A stretch of 64,000 nt of DNA from Monomorium pharaonis (taxonomy: Eukaryota > Arthropoda > Insecta > Hymenoptera > Formicidae): the NCBI RefSeq assembly GCF_013373865.1, contig NW_023415834.1, positions 1 through 64,000 of the forward strand. Reading direction: 5' to 3'. Under the pieces are notes generated by a model that saw only the letters and a list, made by a program, of their open reading frames with translations, was not told the origin of the DNA and did not search any database. Numbering within the stretch: the stretch's first letter is position 1; each line of letters starts with the position of its first letter. The translations under genes and the position numbers were made by a program. Positions 58,391 through 64,000 of the stretch are shown piece by piece.

Positions 58391-58792
58391 TTAATAAAAG
58401 AAACCTCGTGAAATCATGTAGGTTGTTTCATTCATATGATCTATTATCTGTTCACTTATATCGATTTCGTGTAGATATTGCCATAGTCGATTGGTACATG
58501 TAAAACAATTTCTAATCGGTTTAATTTCTGTAACTGATTTTAAGCATTGACTACAATTTACTTCGTGGTATGTTAGAGAGTTTAAGGCAAATTGTGATGC
58601 TTCGAATTCATATTGGGCTCGAATTATAAGAGTTCTAATTTGTTTAAAACATTTAAGACATAGGCAAAAATTAGTTACTTTTTCGCGGTAGCCTGTGTTT
58701 TGTACACAGTACCAAAATGGTGATTTATCGACTGGTTTTATAGGAGTGGTTAAATGTCGGGCCGGAAGACCTGGCCGACGGTGCCAAAGCAT
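58391..58792 (-). CDS. Cys-rich accessory protein, 133 aa (element 2)
   Basis: Same as 20443-20844, with about six amino-acid differences, none at the seven spaced cysteines (29, 45, 48, 80, 83, 96, 99). It starts 27 bp after the pol stop. An open frame retained in both elements, one of which has broken pol and env frames, supports real coding. Confidence 0.8.
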   Translation of the reverse strand: MLWHRRPGLPARHLTTPIKPVDKSPFWYCVQNTGYREKVTNFCLCLKCFKQIRTLIIRAQYEFEASQFALNSLTYHEVNCSQCLKSVTEIKPIRNCFTCTNRLWQYLHEIDISEQIIDHMNETTYMISRGFFY

Positions 58793-58819
58793 CTGTGAAC
58801 AGAAATAATGATTAGGCGC

Positions 58820-61800
58820 TCATCCTGGATCCACGTGTGCTACCTTCAATTTGTTGATATGCACAACGCGTGGTCTTTTGCCAATTAGAATTTTTACGTT
58901 GCAGGGTGGGAGATTTTCAATTACTTTGTAAGGTCCCACATATTGATCAGAGAATTTTCCTTTACTTGGTTCTTTCAATAGAAATACTTCTGTGCCTTCC
59001 TCAAAATGTCGAGGATTTATGTGTCTGTCATAGTATCGTTTGCTTCTTTCTTTAGCAGAGATTAAATTTTGTCTAGCCTCTTCACGTGTTTCGTGTAATC
59101 TATTCGCGAGATCTGTGATATATTCGTGATACGTATTTTCGTTATTGGACTCTAAAGGAGGGTGGCTAGAGGGTAAACGAGCTAGTTTGCCGAATATAAG
59201 TTCGTATGGCGAAAATTTTGTACCTTCGTGTACACTAGTATTATAAGAAAACATAGCCATGTTAATATAGTCGTCCCAATTATCTTCTTTGTCAATTTGC
59301 GTTTTAAGATATTCGGTTAGTACGTGATGCGATCGTTCTAAAGAACCGTTCGACTGAGGATAATAGGCGGTTGTTTTAAAATGTTGAATATTGAATTTCT
59401 TAGTCAAAGATCGCATAAGGGAAGATAAAAAATTTGCTCCTTGATCTGTGAGTATGGCTTTCGGAGCACCGTAAATGCATATGAAATTCTTTGCAAATGC
59501 GTCAGCGATAAATACCGACGTGGCGTCATTTAATGGCACGGCTACGGAATATTTCGTTAATAAATCTTGCATTGTTAGAATGTATTGATTTCCTTTTATG
59601 GTGACTGGTAATGGTCCCATTATATCAAGCGAAACTTTATCGAAAGCTGTTCCGGGGGTGTCTGTAATTATCATGGGTTGTTTAGTTTTAATTCTGGTTA
59701 GCTTCTTAATTTGACATTGCTTACATTTTCGAATTAAATCTGAAATATCCTTTTTCATAGAGCTCCAAAAATAATGTGGTCTTAACCGATTATAGGTTTT
59801 TGTCACACCCTTGTGACCACCGTGCGAGGACGCGTGATTTTCTAAGATCAATGCTTCACGTTCGTGAGGCTCAGGATTTCGGATTAAATTTTCACAAATA
59901 GTAATTTGACAGTTAGTTCCTGTTAAATAAATTTTGAATTGCTTAAGGACGTAAGACCATGGAATGTCGTCAAAAGATTCGGTTTTACTAACGCTTATTG
60001 ATTTGAGCTCTAATTCAGTTATTACGTCTACTAATGATTGAAAACAATTTTTTAAGGTTTGTGGCTCTAATAGTGTACGATTATTAAATTTTATAGGGAG
60101 TGAAATTACAGTGTTTCCTTTTATGGTCTTTACATTAGCTCTTTCGTAAGTTAAGTTTTCGTAGTTCGGTAGTAAGTTAGCTTCTGAATATTGTTTCGCG
60201 CCGTTATCAAAAGGAGTACCGTTTAGGTATATGAATATAACATGGTTATCTTTTCGGCTAAGTAAGTTTTCACGAGTTTTATCGATTGTTGGTTCTTGGA
60301 GTGCGAGAGGAAGAAGCGGAATTTGTTCATGAGGGGTTGATATAGGAGTAAGTAATTCGTCGTAATATTCTTTGTCGTCATCAGTATCACTTTCGGTATA
60401 GTCGGAGATTTCCTCTAAATTTTCGTGATTAGAATTTTGTGATGCATTCATGTCTACGTAATCGTCGTGAGTTTCTATTGAAATGCGATTTTCGTTATTA
60501 GTATTTGGCGGTGGGGTCTGCGGTGTGGTTCGGTTTTTATTACTAAAAAAGAATAAGGATTCATCAGAAGAATCGTCTTGATCCGCGTTTATTAATGGGA
60601 AAACATGATTCTCAGGTGGGTTTCGCGACAGGGCATCTGCGTTATTATTTAAAGTTCCTTTTTTATATTTAATTTCAAAATCGTATTCGGATAATTTGTT
60701 GCGCCACTTCCATAAGCGCGAAGACGGATCTTTAATCGAGTTTAGCCAAACGAGAGGTTTATGGTCGGTAATAATTGTAAAACGTTTTCCGTACAAGTAT
60801 GGTCTGAAATGATTAATACAGTATACTATGGCTAGACATTCTTTTTCAATTGTAGAGTAGTTCTTTTCTGCAGCATTTAGAATTCGCGAAGTATAGGAAA
60901 TGGGTAAGTCTTGTCCGACGGGACCTTGACTTAAAACTCCTCCGATAGCATATCCGGATGCATCGGTCGTGAGAATAAAAGGCTTAGTGAAATCGGGGTA
61001 CTGGAGTATTGGATTAGAGCACAATGCTAATTTAAGAGTGTTGAATGAGTCTATTTGTTTTACTTGCCACGAAAAGGTGCTGTTTTTCTTTAATAAGTCT
61101 GTGAGAGGTTTTGCGGTTTTAGAAAAATTTGGAATGAAGCGTCTGTAGTAGCCAGCAAGGCCTAAAAATTGTTTAATGTTCTTAGGAGTTTTGGGAGTAG
61201 GGAAATTCATTATTGAGTTGATTTTTCCGGGATCCGGCCTTACGCCGTTTGATCCAATTATGTGTCCAAGATAGGCTACTTCGTGTCGTAAGAATTCGCA
61301 TTTATCTGGCTGGAGTTTCAAATTCGCGTTTCTTAAACGTTGCATTAAGCGGGTGAATTTAATTTCGTGTTCTCGTAAAGTTTTTGCATAGATAACTATA
61401 TCGTCCATATAAACGAAGAGTTCGTTCCCCTGTAGGCCAGAGAGAACGTTGTCCATTAAGCGCTGGAAAGTTGCGGGAGCGTTTTTTAATCCGAATGGCA
61501 TTCTCTTGAATTGGTAATGACCGTATGGGGTCGAAAAAGCAGTTTTAGGGGCATCTTTGGATGCCATAGGTATCTGATGAAAACCGGAGGCTAAATCTAG
61601 CACGGAAAAGTATTTTGCTGATCCCAATTGATCTAGTATGTCAGTAATATTTGGAAGAGGATAGGCATCGCCTATTGTTTTTTCGTTTAAGTTCCGATAG
61701 TCGATGACTAGTCGCCATCGTTTATTTCCTTGAGAATCAGGTTTCTTGGGGACGATCCATAATGGAGAATTGTAAGGAGAAGTGGAATGTTCTATGGAAT

Positions 61801-62869
61801 CGTTTATTAATAAATCGTTAATTTGCTTACTTATTTCTTCTTTATGTACGGGAGGAAATCTGTATTGTTTTGTATGAACTGGTATATCGTCAATGGTTGG
61901 AATGAAGTGTTCAGCAGCGTTTGTGGCTTCGAGGTTATCACCAGGAAGATGAAACCTATCTTCGTTTTCATTGATTAGCGTTTTAATATTTTCTATTTCT
62001 TCTGGATTTAAATGATCGAGTCTGAGTAGATTAAGAATTGTCGAGGTACGATTGTTTTCGAGGCGAGTGAGTACATTTGGGATGATATTCAGTCGTATAA
62101 TGAAGTATACAGGATTATCGTATGCAGGAACCTCAGGACGTCCTCGGACTCCTTTGGTATGAGAGTTTGAACGAGTCTCTGAATTAGTAGTAGAATTAGT
62201 TGAATTAGCAGAATTAGTAACATTGGCAAGAATTACTGAATGCCCTCGGGTTTCAGTAACATGCTGAAGAACAGAGCTGACACCAAGACTAACATCGGCC
62301 TCGTTAGGAGATCCTCGGACTCCTCCGATGTTATCTATACTCTTATTATAAGTCACCGGGCTCAGTGACGGGGCTACCGTGTGCCCTCGGGTCTCGGTAG
62401 CATGAAGGGGAAGAAGATTGTCATCAAGATTAACGTTGATTTTAGGAGACTTCCGGTATCTCACAGCGTTATCTTTTTTATCTTCATTAAGGTTCAAGGG
62501 GGTTTCAAGATTAAGTGAAACTGTCGCATGCCCTCGGGTTTTGACAGTGTGTAAAGAATTATTTTCATCACCCAGACTAACATTGGCCTCAAGCGGTTCG
62601 ATGCCGCTTCCAATGTTATCTATATTATTTTTTAAATGGTGTGAGACTCTCAGGATTTGGTAAATGATTTGGTAAATGAGGGGGAGAGGCAGCTTGTTCA
62701 ACAGAGGTTGCCGTGTCGAAATCTTGTAGTTCGACGGAAGGGATTCGTACCTTTTGTTCGCTGTCTGATGTATTAAAGATCGGTAAGTAAGCTTTTCCTT
62801 TAGAATTTGTGACGATAGCATCTCCCAGGTAAATTTTATCGGCAATTGCGTATAGAGGTAAGTATCCAA
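58820..62869 (-). CDS. pol: pol polyprotein: RT, RNase H, integrase (open 1349 codons)
   Basis: Continuous frame. Residues 1 to about 76 are out of frame relative to the element 1 protein, because a one-base insertion near 62637 switches frame, so genuine pol reading begins about residue 77. The linker with three TRGH repeats is at about 80-250. RT has D425 (LDLASGF) and YMDD at 487-490. RNase H acidic residues are D636, E677, D702 and D745. Integrase HHCC is at about 1012-1052, with the D1082/D1142/E1178 triad and a C-terminal GPY module. All catalytic residues are present. The protease lies upstream in a broken segment. Confidence 0.93.
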   Translation of the reverse strand: MDTYLYTQLPIKFTWEMLSSQILKEKLTYRSLIHQTANKRYESLPSNYKISTRQPLLNKLPLPLIYQIIYQILRVSHHLKNNIDNIGSGIEPLEANVSLGDENNSLHTVKTRGHATVSLNLETPLNLNEDKKDNAVRYRKSPKINVNLDDNLLPLHATETRGHTVAPSLSPVTYNKSIDNIGGVRGSPNEADVSLGVSSVLQHVTETRGHSVILANVTNSANSTNSTTNSETRSNSHTKGVRGRPEVPAYDNPVYFIIRLNIIPNVLTRLENNRTSTILNLLRLDHLNPEEIENIKTLINENEDRFHLPGDNLEATNAAEHFIPTIDDIPVHTKQYRFPPVHKEEISKQINDLLINDSIEHSTSPYNSPLWIVPKKPDSQGNKRWRLVIDYRNLNEKTIGDAYPLPNITDILDQLGSAKYFSVLDLASGFHQIPMASKDAPKTAFSTPYGHYQFKRMPFGLKNAPATFQRLMDNVLSGLQGNELFVYMDDIVIYAKTLREHEIKFTRLMQRLRNANLKLQPDKCEFLRHEVAYLGHIIGSNGVRPDPGKINSIMNFPTPKTPKNIKQFLGLAGYYRRFIPNFSKTAKPLTDLLKKNSTFSWQVKQIDSFNTLKLALCSNPILQYPDFTKPFILTTDASGYAIGGVLSQGPVGQDLPISYTSRILNAAEKNYSTIEKECLAIVYCINHFRPYLYGKRFTIITDHKPLVWLNSIKDPSSRLWKWRNKLSEYDFEIKYKKGTLNNNADALSRNPPENHVFPLINADQDDSSDESLFFFSNKNRTTPQTPPPNTNNENRISIETHDDYVDMNASQNSNHENLEEISDYTESDTDDDKEYYDELLTPISTPHEQIPLLPLALQEPTIDKTRENLLSRKDNHVIFIYLNGTPFDNGAKQYSEANLLPNYENLTYERANVKTIKGNTVISLPIKFNNRTLLEPQTLKNCFQSLVDVITELELKSISVSKTESFDDIPWSYVLKQFKIYLTGTNCQITICENLIRNPEPHEREALILENHASSHGGHKGVTKTYNRLRPHYFWSSMKKDISDLIRKCKQCQIKKLTRIKTKQPMIITDTPGTAFDKVSLDIMGPLPVTIKGNQYILTMQDLLTKYSVAVPLNDATSVFIADAFAKNFICIYGAPKAILTDQGANFLSSLMRSLTKKFNIQHFKTTAYYPQSNGSLERSHHVLTEYLKTQIDKEDNWDDYINMAMFSYNTSVHEGTKFSPYELIFGKLARLPSSHPPLESNNENTYHEYITDLANRLHETREEARQNLISAKERSKRYYDRHINPRHFEEGTEVFLLKEPSKGKFSDQYVGPYKVIENLPPCNVKILIGKRPRVVHINKLKVAHVDPG

Positions 62870-63330
62870 CTTGTTTTTCTACGTTAATAATGTTAACATG
62901 AATGGGGTAACTGATCTAGCTTTAAGAATAATGATTTCGGAGTTAGCGAAAGGAATTTTTATATCTTGGTAGCTTAGAGATTTATTTTGATAATTAATAT
63001 TGACAGAGTTTTTCTGGAAGAAAGGGTTTCCTAATATTCCATCGTGTGGAAGACCAGCGAGGTCGGGGATTACTTGAAATTTGGTTGGCTGTTGAGTAAT
63101 AAAATCTCAACTGATCTATCGAAGAAATTATTTCAGAGGATATGCCTTTGAATGTAACGATGTCATCTTTATTAATAGTAATGTGGTCTTGTAGGAACCG
63201 TGATTTTATTAAGTTAAATGCAGATCCAGAATCAAGCATAAAATTGCATTGATTTACTAGATCTGGGGACGAAATGTCGACAGAGGGTAACGCGTGAACG
63301 TCTTTTGTTCGTCAAGTTGTAGAAACTGTG
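62640..63330 (-). pseudogene. pol: pol protease region, frameshifted
   Basis: Carries the DSG aspartic protease motif (MLDSGSAFNLI, starting at 63239). It is interrupted by small indels near 62637, 62901, 63091 and 63305 relative to element 1, where this segment is open. The indels sit in short runs, so assembly error is possible. Confidence 0.8.
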
Positions 63331-64000
63331 GCTTGCGGGATTTGGTTGTGGCTGCGGAAGTCTGTTGAGATGTTGTCCGGACGCGCTATTGCGGAGTCGT
63401 TCCGACGGGCGTCTGACATCGGAACGCCCGGGAAGTTTCCCGAATTATTTTGTTGTGGTTTTTGTTGCAAGATAACTGGCTGTTGAGTCTGATTCGGCTT
63501 TCTAGTGCCTTACGGTAGGCGAATTTACGACACTCACTCATGAAGTGACCGGGTGTCTTACAATATTTGGCATATTTTACCGGTGGGATAGTTGGGACCG
63601 GGCTGTCCAGAGACAAGCGGTCGAATAAATGGTTGGCCGCGGTGTTTACGATGTGAATTATATTCTGATTTTGTAAATTTGGTACCAAACGAGGTTGTGG
63701 AGCGCGATTAGGGAAAATCAGCACGCGGAGGATACGGAGGGTTATTTGTTTACGAGCCTTCTCTACTTTGAGGGTTTTCGAAAGTTGGATTGCCGTGACA
63801 ATGGAATTCTTCAGAGAGAACATCTTTTCTAATTTAACGCGTACTAGAGGTCTGGAGGTAGGCCGTATAAAATTTGTTTGACTATATGTGCCGATTTCTG
63901 CTTTCTTATCTTCCGTTATATTTCCGTATCGATCAGATTCTCGTCAGTAATGCGGAACGTAATTCCTGGACGCGAGCGACGTAATCAAAAATATCTTCGT
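63320..64000 (-). pseudogene. gag: gag 3' part, multiple indels, partial at window end
   Basis: Corresponds to the C-terminal half of the element 1 gag, including the CCHC knuckle region and Gln-rich tail. The frame changes repeatedly (near 63495, 63569, 63630, 63720, 63800 and 63850 onward). The window ends inside the gene. Indel density rises toward the end. Confidence 0.8.

Larger units (their letters stand above)
48402..64000 (-). mobile_element. Family A endogenous retrovirus, element 2 (runs off window)
   Basis: Same orientation and layout as element 1: 3' LTR 48402-53996, PPT, env, motif spacer, Cys-rich ORF, pol, gag. Env, Cys-rich ORF and most of pol are open. Gag and the protease region have several indels, which become dense after ~63300. 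Inserted at the end of the satellite array. Left flank reads GTGTTACGT, i.e. a second TGTTACG word 8 bp before the LTR. Confidence 0.92.

Overview
This window looks like insect nuclear DNA from repeat-dense, probably heterochromatic sequence. It is very AT-rich. I recognise no cellular host gene and nothing prokaryotic. Almost everything is LTR-retroelement or satellite sequence. The best-defined component is a Ty3/gypsy-type endogenous retrovirus, called family A here, with gag, pol (protease, reverse transcriptase, RNase H, integrase), a small Cys-rich gene and env. An insect host is inferred from this errantivirus-like layout; I cannot name the species.

Layout. 1-356 is AT-rich flank. 357-3610 holds a plus-strand family A LTR end, duplicated at its start and cut off at 3610. 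3611-8993 is a second LTR-like unit (family C, minus strand) with a 174-aa ORF preceded by an 87-bp intron. 8994-10385 is unique sequence with a foldback and a 148-bp tandem repeat. 10386-32655 is family A element 1, reading on the minus strand: 3' LTR 10386-16055, broken env, a 2.2-kb motif-rich spacer, a 133-aa Cys-rich ORF, pol broken by small indels, intact gag, a repeat-rich leader with a tRNA-Leu-type primer binding site, and a truncated 5' LTR. 32656-41576 is a noisy second copy of material found again further right: part of a family B unit, a 126-bp satellite array and an LTR with its promoter deleted. 41577-44923 is a complete family B unit with TG...CA ends and an ATAC target duplication, inserted in the satellite. 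44924-48393 is more satellite. 48402-64000 is family A element 2 in the same orientation, with intact env, intact Cys-rich ORF and nearly intact pol; it runs off the window in gag.

How it fits together. Family A has LTRs of about 5.6 kb, very large for an insect retroelement. A TATA/initiator promoter, poly(A) signal and splice donor sit in the middle of the LTR, so U3 is about 2.6 kb and U5 about 2.8 kb. Families A, B and C share inverted termini of the form TGTSACGTCCC / GGGACGTVACA (A has lost this at one end). The three largest ORFs of B and the small ORF of A include a shared protein family with seven spaced cysteines (C-x15/16-CxxC-x28-31-CxxC-x12-CxxC). It occurs once between pol and env in A and twice in tandem inside the B unit. 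I do not recognise it as a described family.

Two repeat arrays in family A resemble the two halves of its tRNA-Leu primer binding site. PBS 5'-half-like repeats lie in the leader, and eleven antisense 3'-half motifs lie in the pol-env spacer of both elements. These arrays and the Cys-rich family are the most promising undescribed features. Many differences between near-identical copies are single-base indels, especially in 32656-40754 and after 63300, so assembly error must be considered for several of the broken genes.
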